A stretch of DNA of 64,000 nucleotides from Bradyrhizobium lupini (lineage in GTDB: Bacteria > Pseudomonadota > Alphaproteobacteria > Rhizobiales > Xanthobacteraceae), in the NCBI RefSeq assembly GCF_040939785.1, contig NZ_CP162553.1, positions 558,001 to 622,000 on the forward strand. Reading direction: 5' to 3'. The notes beneath the pieces are model-generated. The model was not told the DNA's origin. It did no database searches and saw only the letters and a program-made list of their open reading frames with translations. Every line of letters begins with the position of its first letter. Positions within the stretch are counted from its first letter, which is position 1. The position numbers were made by a program, and so were the translations under genes. This document shows, one piece after another, positions 43,747-53,372 of this stretch.

Positions 43747-44814
43747 TTAGTTGAACTTCAATTCGTCGGCGCCGATCTCGGCGAGATAGTGCGCAAGCAT
43801 GTCCGGCGTGACGTCCTCGATTCGCGACGGCGACCAGGTCGGATTGCGGTCCTTGTCGATCACGGCGGCGCGCACGCCTTCGCGAAAGTCGTCGCTGCGG
43901 AAGACTTCCAGCGCAGCCCGATATTCGCGCACCAGGCATTCTTCCAGGCTCGACGCGGTGCGCGCGAGCCGCAGCAGCTTGAGCGTCACCACCATGCCGC
44001 GCGGCGATTTTTCGTTGAGCGCCTTCAACGTCGCCAGCGCGAACTCGGAACCGTCGCGCTTGAGCGCGGCAAAAATGTCTTGCATGCGGTCGAAGCCGAA
44101 CAGTGCGTCGATCGCCGGCTCCTTTGCGGCGACCGGCCCCGCGATCTCCCCGGTCGCAAAACCGTTGATGAGCTTGCTGACATCGGCCGCGGTGACGCCC
44201 TGGCGAACTTTGGTCAGCGCGTCGCGCAACTCGGGCCATTTGGCCGCCGATACCACCGCGTCGGCAAACCTGGCATGGATCGCATCGGGGCCGTTCATGG
44301 TCTGGCCGGTCAGGCCGAAATAAGTGCCGATCTCGCCCGGCGAGCGTGACAACAGCCAAGTGCCGCCGACGTCGGGAAAGAAACCGAGCCCGACCTCGGG
44401 CATCGCAAGCCTCGTACGGTCAGTCACGATTCGATGGCTCGCATGCGCCGAGAGTCCGACGCCGCCGCCCATCACAATGCCGTCCATGAAGGCGACATAA
44501 GGTTTCGGGAATTTCTTGATCCGGGCGTTGAGGATGTACTCTTCCCGCCACAGGATCTTGCCGAGGTCACCATTGACCTTCGAACTTTCCCAGAGCGCAC
44601 GGATGTCGCCGCCGGCACACAAGCCACGCTCGCCGGCACCTTCCAGCACGATCACGGCAACGGCGGGATCGGCCTCAAAACGGTCGAGCGCCTTGTCGAT
44701 GTCGCGAAACATCTCCAGCGTCACGGCATTGATCGCCTTGGGGCGGTTGAGCCTGATAAATCCGGCCGAGCCTTCGACCCATGCGACCAGATCGCCCTCC
44801 TCCGCTCCACTCAT
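43747..44814 (-). CDS. 3-hydroxyisobutyryl-CoA hydrolase (enoyl-CoA hydratase/isomerase family)
   Basis: 355 residues from ATG 44814; a longer open frame to 45675 is antisense-type shadow of the dehydrogenase gene. Crotonase fold with RGLCAGGDIRALWE (oxyanion hole), MDGIVMGGGVGLSAHASHR and MPEVGLGFFPDVGGTWLLSR, a set specific for HIBYL-CoA hydrolases, plus the extended C-terminal third (EYRAALEVFRSDDFREGVRA). Releases free 3-hydroxyisobutyrate for MmsB. Start overlaps the stop of the upstream gene (ATGA). Confidence 0.93.
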   Translation of the reverse strand: MSGAEEGDLVAWVEGSAGFIRLNRPKAINAVTLEMFRDIDKALDRFEADPAVAVIVLEGAGERGLCAGGDIRALWESSKVNGDLGKILWREEYILNARIKKFPKPYVAFMDGIVMGGGVGLSAHASHRIVTDRTRLAMPEVGLGFFPDVGGTWLLSRSPGEIGTYFGLTGQTMNGPDAIHARFADAVVSAAKWPELRDALTKVRQGVTAADVSKLINGFATGEIAGPVAAKEPAIDALFGFDRMQDIFAALKRDGSEFALATLKALNEKSPRGMVVTLKLLRLARTASSLEECLVREYRAALEVFRSDDFREGVRAAVIDKDRNPTWSPSRIEDVTPDMLAHYLAEIGADELKFN

Positions 44815-45956
44815 CGGGCGCCCTCGATCAATTTGCGCGCCACGATCAGCCGCATGATTTCGTTGGTGCCTTCGAGAATCTGGTGCACGCGCAAATCGCG
44901 CACGATCTTCTCGATGCCGTATTCGCTGAGATAGCCGTAGCCGCCGTGCAGCTGAAGCGCCTGGTTGGCGACCTCGAAGCCGGCATCGGTGCCAAAGCGT
45001 TTGGCCATCGCGCAGAGCATCGTGGCGTCGGGATCCTTGCGGTCTAGCGCCGCCGCTGCGCGCCACAGGAACGTACGCGCGGCCTCGAGCTCGATCGCCA
45101 TGTCGGCGAGACGGAACTGCAATGCCTGGAATTCGTCGAGGCGTTTTCCAAAAGCCTTGCGCTCTTTCATGTAGGAACGCGCCTTGTCGAGCGCGGTCTG
45201 CGCGCCGCCTAGTGAGCACGCTGTGATGTTGAGACGCCCGCCGTCGAGGCCTGCCATCGCGATCTTGAAACCGACGCCCTCCTCGCTCAGCCGGTTGGCG
45301 ACCGGCACGCGGGCGTTCTCGAAGATCACGGCGCGGGTCGGCTGCGCGTTCCAGCCCATCTTGCGCTCGTTGGCGCCGAACGAGACGCCCGGCGTGTTGC
45401 CGTCGATGACCAGCGTCGAGATGCCGCCGGGGCCATCGCCGCCGGTGCGCACCATCGCGACCAGGAGATCGGTCCCGCCGGCGCCGGAGATGAACTGCTT
45501 CTGGCCGTTGAGAACGTAATGATCGCCGTCGCGCACGGCACGGGTGCGGAGCGCTGCCGCGTCCGAGCCGGCGCCGGGCTCGGTCAGGCAGTAGCTCGCG
45601 ATCAGCTCCATGGTGCAGAGCTTGGGCAGCCATTTGTGGCGCTGGGTGTCGCTGCCGTAGGCATCGATCATCCACGACGCCATATTGTGGATGGAGATGA
45701 AGGCCGAGGTGGTCGGACAGCCCGTCGCCAGCGCTTCGAAGATCAGCGCCGCGTCGAACCGTGTCATGGCGGAGCCACCCACATCCTCGCGGATGTAGAT
45801 GCCGCCCATGCCGAGCGTGGCGGCCTCGCGCATCACCTCGACGGGAAAATGCTTCTCCTCGTCCCAGCGCAGCGCGTGCGGCGCGATCTTTTCCGCCGCA
45901 AACGCCAACGCCATGTCGCGAACCGCGATCTGATCCTCGTTCAGAGCGAACTGCAT
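44811..45956 (-). CDS. Acyl-CoA dehydrogenase, probably isobutyryl-CoA dehydrogenase
   Basis: 381 residues. FAD-dependent: SYCLTEPGAGSDAAALRTRA near residue 125, FISGAGGTDLLVAMVRTGG, and the C-terminal ALQLHGGYGYLSEYGIEKIVRDLRVHQI with IEGTNEIMR-like LEGTNEIMRLIVARKL. The catalytic Glu fits the LEGTNE position. Context (mmsA, mmsB, HIBYL-CoA hydrolase) assigns it to oxidation of isobutyryl-CoA to methacrylyl-CoA. Confidence 0.92.
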   Translation of the reverse strand: MQFALNEDQIAVRDMALAFAAEKIAPHALRWDEEKHFPVEVMREAATLGMGGIYIREDVGGSAMTRFDAALIFEALATGCPTTSAFISIHNMASWMIDAYGSDTQRHKWLPKLCTMELIASYCLTEPGAGSDAAALRTRAVRDGDHYVLNGQKQFISGAGGTDLLVAMVRTGGDGPGGISTLVIDGNTPGVSFGANERKMGWNAQPTRAVIFENARVPVANRLSEEGVGFKIAMAGLDGGRLNITACSLGGAQTALDKARSYMKERKAFGKRLDEFQALQFRLADMAIELEAARTFLWRAAAALDRKDPDATMLCAMAKRFGTDAGFEVANQALQLHGGYGYLSEYGIEKIVRDLRVHQILEGTNEIMRLIVARKLIEGAR

Positions 45957-45980
45957 CTGTTAGCTTCGCTCCAACGACGG

Positions 45981-47477
45981 TTACTTCATCAGCGGGATCG
46001 AGAACTCCGCGCCTTCCTTGACGCCGGACGGCCAGCGCGAGGTCACCGTCTTGGTCTTGGTGTAGAAGCGGACCGAATCCGGGCCGTGCTGGTTGAGATC
46101 GCCGAAGCCCGACTTCTTCCAGCCGCCGAAGGTGTAATACGCAATCGGCACCGGGATCGGCACGTTGATCCCGACCATGCCGACGTTGACCTTGGCCGCG
46201 AAGTCGCGCGCGGCGTCGCCGTCGCGGGTGAAGATCGCAACGCCGTTGCCGTAATCATGCTCCGACGGCAGCGCCAGCGCTTCCTTGTAATCGTGCGCGC
46301 GCACGACCGAGAGCACGGGGCCAAAAATCTCTTCCTTGTAGATCCGCATGTCCTTGGTGACGTTGTCGAACAGCGAACCGCCGAGATAGAAGCCGTTCTC
46401 GTAGCCCTGCATCTTGAAGCCGCGGCCGTCGACGGCGAGCGTCGCGCCTTCCTTGATGCCGATGTCGATATAGCCCTTGACCTTCTCGACCGCCTCGCGC
46501 GTCACCAGCGGACCGTAATCGGCGGAGGGATCGATCGAGGTGCCGATCTTGAGACTCTCGACGCGCGGGACCAGCTTTTCCATCAGGCGGTCGGCAGTGG
46601 CCTTGCCGACCGGAACCGCGACTGACACGGCCATGCAGCGTTCGCCGGCCGAACCGTAGCCGGCGCCGATCAGTGCGTCGACTGCCTGGTCCATGTCGGC
46701 ATCCGGCATGATGATGGCGTGGTTCTTGGCGCCGCCAAAACATTGGCAGCGCTTGCCGGTCTGGGCGGCGCGCTCGTAGATGTATTGCGCGATCGGGGTG
46801 GAGCCGACGAAGCCGACGGCCTTGATGTCGGGATCGTCGAGGATGGCGTCGACCGCTTCCTTGTCGCCGTTGACGACATTGAGGATGCCGGGCGGCAGGC
46901 CCGCCTCGATCATCAGTTCGGCAAGCATCATCGGCACGCCGGGATCGCGCTCCGACGGCTTCAGGATGAAGCCGTTGCCGCAGGCAATCGCAGGAGCGAA
47001 CTTCCACATCGGAATCATCGCCGGGAAATTGAACGGCGTGATGCCGGCGACGACGCCGAGCGCTTGGCGCATCGAATAGATGTCGATGCCGGGGCCGGCG
47101 CCTTCGGTGTACTCGCCCTTCATCAGATGCGGAATGCCGCAGGCGAACTCCGCGACCTCGAGGCCGCGCTGGATGTCACCCTTGGCGTCAGGAACGGTCT
47201 TGCCATGCTCGCGGGCAAGCAGTTCGGCCAGCTTGTCGTAGTCGCGCTGCACCAGCTCGACGAACTTCATCATGACGCGAGCGCGGCGCTGCGGGTTGGT
47301 CGCGGCCCATTCCGGCTGCGCGGCGCGGGCGTTTTCCACGGCGGCGCGAACCTCGGCCTTGGACGCCAGCGCCACCTTGGCCTGAACGTCACCGGTCATC
47401 GGCTCGAAAACGTCGGCGGTGCGGCCCGAGGTGCCCTTGACCTCCTTGCCACCAATGAAATGTCCGACTGAACGCAT
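45981..47477 (-). CDS. mmsA: Methylmalonate-semialdehyde dehydrogenase (CoA-acylating)
   Basis: 498 residues from ATG 47477, with AAGGAGACCATTCC upstream. ALDH fold: TPFNFPAMIPMWKFAPAIAC near residue 150, GGAKNHAIIMPDADMDQAV, and catalytic Cys in GSAGERCMAVSVAV near 285. Converts methylmalonate semialdehyde with NAD+ and CoA to propionyl-CoA and CO2, the last step of valine breakdown. First gene of the operon; divergent from a LysR gene with an inverted-repeat operator in the gap. Confidence 0.96.
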   Translation of the reverse strand: MRSVGHFIGGKEVKGTSGRTADVFEPMTGDVQAKVALASKAEVRAAVENARAAQPEWAATNPQRRARVMMKFVELVQRDYDKLAELLAREHGKTVPDAKGDIQRGLEVAEFACGIPHLMKGEYTEGAGPGIDIYSMRQALGVVAGITPFNFPAMIPMWKFAPAIACGNGFILKPSERDPGVPMMLAELMIEAGLPPGILNVVNGDKEAVDAILDDPDIKAVGFVGSTPIAQYIYERAAQTGKRCQCFGGAKNHAIIMPDADMDQAVDALIGAGYGSAGERCMAVSVAVPVGKATADRLMEKLVPRVESLKIGTSIDPSADYGPLVTREAVEKVKGYIDIGIKEGATLAVDGRGFKMQGYENGFYLGGSLFDNVTKDMRIYKEEIFGPVLSVVRAHDYKEALALPSEHDYGNGVAIFTRDGDAARDFAAKVNVGMVGINVPIPVPIAYYTFGGWKKSGFGDLNQHGPDSVRFYTKTKTVTSRWPSGVKEGAEFSIPLMK

Positions 47478-47515
47478 GGAATGGTCTCCTTGAGGCGAGC
47501 TTGAACGCTTTGACA

Positions 47516-47544
47516 AATCCTATCGACCTGCATTTTATAGGATT
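47516..47544. promoter_or_regulatory. LysR-type operator AATCCTAT-N13-ATAGGATT
   Basis: Perfect 8-bp inverted repeat with a 13-base spacer containing TGCATTTT. It lies 39 bases upstream of the mmsA start and 35 bases before the LysR start, where a LysR protein would both repress its own gene and control the valine operon. Confidence 0.7.
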
Positions 47545-47578
47545 CAAGTCTGAGATAATGCACCATAGATGTGCGAAA

Positions 47579-48487
47579 ATGCTGGATCAAGGCGCTATCG
47601 ACTGGGACGACTTCCGCTTCGTGCTGGCCATCGTGCGGGGCGGCTCGGTTTCGGCTGCGGCAAAACAGCTCGGCGTCGACCATGCCACCGTGATCCGCCG
47701 CGTCGACCGGCTGGAGAAGCACCTCTCGGCCAAGCTGTTTGACCGGCGCAAGACCGGCTACCTGCTGACAGAGGCCGGCCAGCGCGTCGCCGACAGCGCT
47801 GAATCGATGGAATCGACCATCGTCGCCAACCAGGAGCAGGTCGGTGGCTCCGTGGCGCGGCTGACCGGCACGGTGCGGATCGGCGCGCCGGACGGTTTTG
47901 GCACCGCCTTCCTGGCGCCGCGACTGGCGCCGTTCGCGGACCGGTATCCCGATCTCGACCTGCAACTGGTGGCCACCGCGCGGCTGTTCAGCCTCTCCAA
48001 GCGCGAGGCCGATATCGCCATCAGCCTGACCATGCCGAAGGAAGGCCGCATCGTCGGCCGCAAGCTGCTCGACTACGGGCTCGGACTCTATGCCGCGCCC
48101 GCCTATCTCGACCGCTTCCCGAAAATCACCTCGCGCGAGGTCCTGCCGCAGCATCGATTCGTCGGCTATATCGAGGAACTCTTGTTCACGCCCGAGCTCG
48201 ACTATCTGCCGCAGGTCTCGCCGAAGATCTCCGCGCGCTTGCGCAGCGCCAATCTGATCGCACAACTCAACGCCACGCTCGCCGGCTTCGGTATCGCCGT
48301 GCTGCCACACTTCATGGCGGCCGACTATCCGCAGCTGATTGCGGTGCTGGCGGAAGAGGTCTCGATCACCCGCACCTTCTGGATGCTGATGCACGCCGAC
48401 AGCAAGGACCTCGCACGCATCCGCGCGGTGGCGGATTATATTTCCGAGATTGTGGAGCGCGAGCGGGCGTTGTTTGCGGGGCTCTGA
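47579..48487 (+). CDS. LysR-family regulator, probably of the valine operon
   Basis: 302 residues from ATG 47579 (MLDQGAIDWDDFRFVLAIV); upstream frame codons overlap the operator and are not conserved in character. HTH: AAAKQLGVDHATVIRRVDRLE. Effector domain: LTGTVRIGAPDGFGTAFLAP and AGFGIAVLPHFMAAD. Same 'DWDDxRxF' subgroup as the regulator at 6333. Divergent from mmsA across a 101-base gap. Confidence 0.88.
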   Translation: MLDQGAIDWDDFRFVLAIVRGGSVSAAAKQLGVDHATVIRRVDRLEKHLSAKLFDRRKTGYLLTEAGQRVADSAESMESTIVANQEQVGGSVARLTGTVRIGAPDGFGTAFLAPRLAPFADRYPDLDLQLVATARLFSLSKREADIAISLTMPKEGRIVGRKLLDYGLGLYAAPAYLDRFPKITSREVLPQHRFVGYIEELLFTPELDYLPQVSPKISARLRSANLIAQLNATLAGFGIAVLPHFMAADYPQLIAVLAEEVSITRTFWMLMHADSKDLARIRAVADYISEIVERERALFAGL

Positions 48488-48490
48488 AGC

Positions 48491-49111
48491 CTAGCTCTGC
48501 TTCGCCTTTTTCGCCGCCGCAGCCTTCGGCTCACGCCGCGCGCCGTCCAGCGCGCTGTCCTTGCCCGTCTTCAGCACCTCATCCGACAGCTCGCTCGAGC
48601 CGGCAATGCGCGCGAGCAACATGGTGCCGGCCATGGTCGCCAGCGTCGCGATCGCCTGCTTGCGCGCGGCCTTGCGCGGCAGATTCGGGATGAAGTCCGT
48701 GATCATCTCGATCATCTCGTCGAGCTTGCCGGCAAAGGCCTTTCGCGTCTTCGGGCTCTCTCGGGCGATCTCGGCGCCGAGCGCGGGGATCGAGCAGCCG
48801 TGACCGGGGTTGTCGCGATGCACCGCGGAGAGATAGGTCTCAACGATCTGACTGAGCTGCTTCTCCGGCGTGACCTGATCGGATTGCTTGCGCCAGTGCT
48901 CCATCGAGCGATCCATAGCGTAGCCAAACGCCTCGATCACCAGCGCCTCGCGGGAATCGAAATGGGCGTAGAAGCCGCCATGGGTCAGGCCCGCTTCCTT
49001 CATGAGGTCGGCGACACCGATGCCGTGGGCGCCCTTTTCGCGCAGCCGCACGGAAGCCTTCTTCACGATGCGGTCGTGGGTTTCCTGCTTGTGTTCCCGG
49101 GAATAGCGCAT
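48491..49111 (-). CDS. TetR-family transcriptional regulator
   Basis: 206 residues. HTH: VADLMKEAGLTHGGFYAHFDSREALV, the standard TetR helix 2-3 with GGFYxHF. The C-terminal ligand domain has CSIPALGAEIARESPKTRKAF, typical of the TetR_C_13 group, and a basic tail (AKKAKQS). Converges with the LysR gene (three bases between the stops). Possible target: the thioesterase gene on its upstream side or fatty-acid genes nearby. Confidence 0.88.
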   Translation of the reverse strand: MRYSREHKQETHDRIVKKASVRLREKGAHGIGVADLMKEAGLTHGGFYAHFDSREALVIEAFGYAMDRSMEHWRKQSDQVTPEKQLSQIVETYLSAVHRDNPGHGCSIPALGAEIARESPKTRKAFAGKLDEMIEMITDFIPNLPRKAARKQAIATLATMAGTMLLARIAGSSELSDEVLKTGKDSALDGARREPKAAAAKKAKQS

Positions 49112-49170
49112 GCGGATCTCATTGGATGTCGGGGGTCATCTAATAACACGGATATCGGCCGGACGGCGCA

Positions 49171-49709
49171 TTAATTCCCGGTAAAATTGTTGTCGATCAT
49201 GGAAAAGGTCGCCGTTGCGTGCACCGCAAGCGCCCCCTTACCGTCGCGGACAAATCCCTCGGCGTAGCTGGTCTGGCGTCCCAGCTTGATCACCTTGCCT
49301 TCGGCGGAGATCAACCCGGACCGGACCGAGAGCGGACGCAGGAAGGTCATTTTCAGATCGAGGGTGACGGAGCCCTGCCCGGGCTCCAGCCGGGTCGAGA
49401 CCGCACACCCCATGGCGGTGTCGAGCAGCGCGGCGGCTGTGGCCCCGTGCAGGAGGCCTATGGTGTTTTCGAGATCCTCGCGCGCTCGAGTTCCATGACG
49501 ATCCGGCCCGGCTCGACCACGGCCATGATGAAGCCGATCAGCTTGGCAAAGGGTGGCGGCGGCAGCCTTCCGTCGCGGATGCCCAGCATCGCATCCATGC
49601 CTGACAGGCCCATCGCCACTTTCGCAACCGGCGCAGGCACCTGCCATTCAACCACCCGCTCGCGCCGGCCCGCAGGCGAAAACAGGTCGAGTTGATCGAT
49701 GTCGGTCAT
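49171..49709 (-). pseudogene. PaaI-type hotdog thioesterase, frameshifted
   Basis: The first 80 residues from ATG 49709 (MTDIDQLDLFSPAGRRERVV ... PPPPFAKLIGFIMAVVEPGR, quoted in part) are the N-terminal helix and first strands of a PaaI thioesterase. Near 49485 the pattern moves to another frame: EDLENTIGLLHGATAAALLD and TAMGCAVSTRLEPGQG, then DLKMTFLRPLSVRSGLISAE to a stop at 49171. The 539-nt span is one short of 180 codons, so one lost base in a CGCGCG run would join them. The hotdog helix with its usual HG..A.LLD motif is present in the second frame only. Acyl-CoA thioesterase if intact. Confidence 0.75.
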
Positions 49710-49860
49710 CGCGGCCTCTTTTGTATGATTTTCATCATACTATGCTGCGGACTTAGCGCTGGCAACTCCCTCCCCGCCGGCTTGACAAGCAATGCGTTTC
49801 GGCCCGGAAGTGTGACCTGACCGGCGTATTCGCACGTCTACGAAGCTCAGAGATCCTCTC

Positions 49861-50631
49861 ATGGAAATGCTCAACAACCACTGCGGCGTGACGCGCGATG
49901 CGCGCGGCGTCGTTCATGTCGCGATCTGCAATGCCGGCTCGCTGAACATTTTGAGCTCGCCCGTCACCGATGCGGTGCGCGAAGGCCTGCAGCAGCTCTC
50001 GTCCGACCGCAGCATCCGGGTCGTGGTGCTGCGCGGCCAGAGCGAGAAGAGCATGATCGGCGGCGCCGACATCAAGGAGATGGCCAAGCTCGACCAGAAG
50101 TCCGCCGAGGCCTTCATCAGCCGCCTGCGCGACCTCTGCGAGGCCGTGCGCGCCTTCCCGGCCCCTATGATCGCGCGCATGCCCGGCTGGTGCCTCGGCG
50201 GCGGGCTCGAAGTCGCCGCGGCCTGCGATTTCCGGATCGCCGCCCGTGATGCGCATTTCGGCATGCCGGAGGTGCGGGTCGGCATTCCCTCGGTGATCCA
50301 TGCCGCGCTGCTGCCGCGCCTGATCGGGTGGGCCCGCGCGCGCTGGCTGGTGATGACCGCTGAGAACATCGACGCGCCGACGGCGCTGGCCTGGGGGTTG
50401 GTCGACAAGGTCGCGCCGGAGGGTGGGCTCGATGCCGAGGTCGAGCACCTCGTGAAGGCCCTGCTCGAATGCGGCCCCGAGGCGCTGCGGTCGCAGAAGG
50501 CATTGCTGCGGCAATGGGAGGAGCTGCCGCTGACCGAGTCGGTAAATTTGAGCGTCAAAGTCTTCGGCGAGTCGTTCCTGACGGACGAGCCGACGCGGCT
50601 GATGGGCGCGTTTGTGAATCGGAAGCGGTAG
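49861..50631 (+). CDS. Enoyl-CoA hydratase/isomerase family protein
   Basis: 256 residues. Crotonase fold: VVVLRGQSEKSMIGGADIKE (oxyanion hole) near residue 55, MPGWCLGGGLEVAAACDFRI and MPEVRVGIPSVIHAALLPRL. The second Glu (in GMPEV) is kept, while the first catalytic Glu position reads in LGGGLEVAAA, so hydratase activity is plausible. Could supply the methacrylyl-CoA hydratase step missing from the operon on the other strand. Confidence 0.88.
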   Translation: MEMLNNHCGVTRDARGVVHVAICNAGSLNILSSPVTDAVREGLQQLSSDRSIRVVVLRGQSEKSMIGGADIKEMAKLDQKSAEAFISRLRDLCEAVRAFPAPMIARMPGWCLGGGLEVAAACDFRIAARDAHFGMPEVRVGIPSVIHAALLPRLIGWARARWLVMTAENIDAPTALAWGLVDKVAPEGGLDAEVEHLVKALLECGPEALRSQKALLRQWEELPLTESVNLSVKVFGESFLTDEPTRLMGAFVNRKR

Positions 50632-50773
50632 GCGCTCTCCACCTCGTCCGATCGAACGAGCAAATCTCATCCGACCTACGACAATTTCTCATGCCCCGCG
50701 CAGTTGCATTTTTTGCGCCGCATCATATGATGACCGTAATCTTACATAGTTGGCATCTCACGGAGTCTCACCC

Positions 50774-51970
50774 ATGGCCGAAGCCGCCGATCCCGTCGTC
50801 ATCGTCTCCGCCGTCCGGACACCGCTCGGCCGCTTCATGGGCGAGCTTTCGCCGCTGGCCGCGCACAAGCTCGGATCGCACGTGATCGGCGCGGCACTGG
50901 AGCGTGCCAAGCTTGCGCCGGAGAAAATCGACGAGGTTTTCATGGGCTGCGTCCTTCCCGCCGGCCAGGGCCAGGCCCCCGCGCGCCAGGCTGCGCGGGC
51001 CGCCGGCCTACCCGATGCCACCGGCGCGACTACTGTCAACAAGGTCTGCGGCTCCGGCATGAAAGCGACCATGCTGGCGCACGACATCATTTGCGCCGGC
51101 TCGGCCGAGATCGTCGTCTCCGGCGGCATGGAAAGCATGAGCAACGCGCCGTATCTGCTCGCCAAGGCGCGTGGCGGCTATCGCGCCGGCCATGATCGCA
51201 TCATCGACCATATGATGATGGACGGCCTCGAAGACGCCTACGAGACCGGCCGCTCCATGGGCGATTTCGGCGAGGCCACCGCAGAAGCCTATCAGTTCAC
51301 CCGCAAGGACCAGGACGCCTTTGCGATGGAAACGCTCAGCCGCGCACGCAAGGCGGTCGAGGGCGGTGCGTTCAAGGCCGAGATCGCGCCGATCACGCTG
51401 AGTGAGAAGGCCGGCCCCCGCATCGTCGCCAATGACGAACATCCGCTCAAGGTCGATCCCGCAAAGATCCCCGGGCTGAAGCCGGCGTTCCGCGCCAACG
51501 GCACCATCACGCCGGCGGCCTCCTCCGCCAACGCCGACGGCGCCGCTGCGCTGGTGCTGACGAAGCGCTCGCTCGCCGATCGCAGCGGCCTGCCGGCTCT
51601 CGCCGTGATCAAAGGCCACACCACCCACAGCCAGGAGCCGCAATGGTTCACTACGGCCCCGATCCCGGCGATCCGCAAGCTCTTGGACAAAGTCGGCTGG
51701 AATGCCGGCGATGTCGATCTGTTCGAGATCAACGAAGCCTTCGCCGTGGTGGCGATGGCGGCCCAGCGCGATCTCGGCATTCCCCGCGACAAGCTCAACA
51801 TCCACGGCGGCGCCTGCGCGCTCGGCCATCCCATCGGCGCCACCGGCGCACGGCTGATCGTGACGCTGCTGCATGCGCTCGAGGCGCGAAACCTCAAGCG
51901 TGGCGTCGCCGCGCTCTGCATCGGCGGCGGCGAAGCTACTGCGATCGCGGTAGAGCGCCTGACGCACTGA
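50774..51970 (+). CDS. Acetyl-CoA C-acetyltransferase (thiolase)
   Basis: 398 residues from ATG 50774. Thiolase: nucleophile Cys in NKVCGSGMKATMLAHDII near residue 90, VVSGGMESMSNAPYLL, and the C-terminal NIHGGACALGHPIGATGARL (His) and ALCIGGGEATAIAVE (acid/base Cys). Condenses two acetyl-CoA or cleaves acetoacetyl-CoA. Follows the enoyl-CoA hydratase gene by 140 bases. Confidence 0.95.
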   Translation: MAEAADPVVIVSAVRTPLGRFMGELSPLAAHKLGSHVIGAALERAKLAPEKIDEVFMGCVLPAGQGQAPARQAARAAGLPDATGATTVNKVCGSGMKATMLAHDIICAGSAEIVVSGGMESMSNAPYLLAKARGGYRAGHDRIIDHMMMDGLEDAYETGRSMGDFGEATAEAYQFTRKDQDAFAMETLSRARKAVEGGAFKAEIAPITLSEKAGPRIVANDEHPLKVDPAKIPGLKPAFRANGTITPAASSANADGAAALVLTKRSLADRSGLPALAVIKGHTTHSQEPQWFTTAPIPAIRKLLDKVGWNAGDVDLFEINEAFAVVAMAAQRDLGIPRDKLNIHGGACALGHPIGATGARLIVTLLHALEARNLKRGVAALCIGGGEATAIAVERLTH

Positions 51971-52076
51971 CGTGAACGTCCGGAAATGAGGGAACTCTGT
52001 CATTTCCGACAGACGCGTCCCGTGCCATTCTGAAAACTTGCGCAGGCTCTCGCCTGCCCATCAAGATTGAGGCCCA

Positions 52077-53372
52077 ATGATCTCGAACTGGCTCGCGGCA
52101 ACACTCGGCCGCCGCAATATCCACTACGGCTGGGTGATGGTCGGCGTGACCTTCCTCACCGCGCTGATCAGCGCCGGCACGGTCGGCGCGCCCGGCGTGT
52201 TCATCGTTCCGCTTCAGAAGGAGTTCGGCTGGAGCACGGCGGAGATCTCGTCGGCGTTGTCGATCCGCTTCATCCTGTTCGGGCTGATGGCGCCGTTCGC
52301 GGCTGCCCTGCTCAACCGCTACGGCCTGCGCAACGTCACGCTGACCGCGCAGCTGATCGTGGTCTCGGCGCTGGTGCTCTCGCTCGGCATGACAGAGGTC
52401 TGGCAGCTCGTCGCGCTGTGGGGCGTCGTGATCGGGATCGGCACCGGCATGACCGCGCTGGTGCTGGGCGCCACCATCGCGACGCGCTGGTTCGCGGCGC
52501 GGCGCGGCCTCGTCGTCGGCATCATGACCGCGAGCGTCGCCACCGGTCAGCTCGTGTTCCTGCCGCTGCTGGCAAGCCTCACCGAACGTTTCGGCTGGCG
52601 GCTGGCGCTCGGCTTCGTCTGCATCGCGCTTGGTGTTTCCGCCCTCGCGGTCCTGCTCGCGATGCGCGACCGTCCGAGCGATTTGGGCCTGCGCCCTTTC
52701 GGCGACGAAGGCACCACACCCCTGCCCGCGCCGCCCGTCAGCCATGGCTCGATCACCGGCGTCGCACTCGGCACGCTGCGCGACGCCTCGAAGAGCGGCG
52801 CGTTCTGGGTCCTGTTTGCGACGTTCTTCGTCTGCGGCGCATCCACCAACGGCCTCGTGCAGGTGCATCTGATTCCGATGTGCCTCGATTTCGGCATCCC
52901 GCAGGTGCAGGCCGCGGGCTTGCTGGCTGCAATGGGCATCTTCGACTTCTTCGGCACCATCATGTCGGGATGGCTTTCGGACCGCTACGACAACCGCTAT
53001 TTGCTGTTCTGGTACTACGGCCTGCGCGGGCTCTCGCTGATCTTCCTCCCCTTCAGCGATTTCTCGTTCTTTGGGCTCTCGATCTTCGCGATGTTCTACG
53101 GGCTCGACTGGATTGCAACTGTGCCGCCCACGGTGCGCCTGACCGCACAGAAATTCGGACCCGAGCGCGCCAATCTGGTGTTCGGCTGGATCTTTGCCGG
53201 CCACCAGCTCGGCGCGGGCACCGCTGCCTTCGGCGCCGGTCTCTCGCGGACGGTCTATCAGAACTACCTGCCCGCCTTCTTCATCGCCGGCGCGCTCTGC
53301 GTGTTCGCCTCGCTGATCGTGCTGACGCTGTCGCGACAACCGAAGCCGAAGCCGCAAGCCGCGATGGCTTAG
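52077..53372 (+). CDS. MFS transporter, oxalate/formate antiporter-like (OFA/MCT type)
   Basis: 431 residues, twelve hydrophobic segments. Starts with YGWVMVGVTFLTALISAGTV and FIVPLQKEFGWSTAEISSAL, the signature of monocarboxylate-type transporters, with WLSDRYDNRYLLFWYYGLRG in the second half. Likely organic-acid importer or exchanger. Alone; a decayed reading frame ends against its stop from the other strand. Confidence 0.87.
   Translation: MISNWLAATLGRRNIHYGWVMVGVTFLTALISAGTVGAPGVFIVPLQKEFGWSTAEISSALSIRFILFGLMAPFAAALLNRYGLRNVTLTAQLIVVSALVLSLGMTEVWQLVALWGVVIGIGTGMTALVLGATIATRWFAARRGLVVGIMTASVATGQLVFLPLLASLTERFGWRLALGFVCIALGVSALAVLLAMRDRPSDLGLRPFGDEGTTPLPAPPVSHGSITGVALGTLRDASKSGAFWVLFATFFVCGASTNGLVQVHLIPMCLDFGIPQVQAAGLLAAMGIFDFFGTIMSGWLSDRYDNRYLLFWYYGLRGLSLIFLPFSDFSFFGLSIFAMFYGLDWIATVPPTVRLTAQKFGPERANLVFGWIFAGHQLGAGTAAFGAGLSRTVYQNYLPAFFIAGALCVFASLIVLTLSRQPKPKPQAAMA

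Noticed and set aside
44815..45675. Extension of the HIBYL-CoA hydrolase frame to 642 residues
   Set aside because: Shadow of the acyl-CoA dehydrogenase gene on the same strand.
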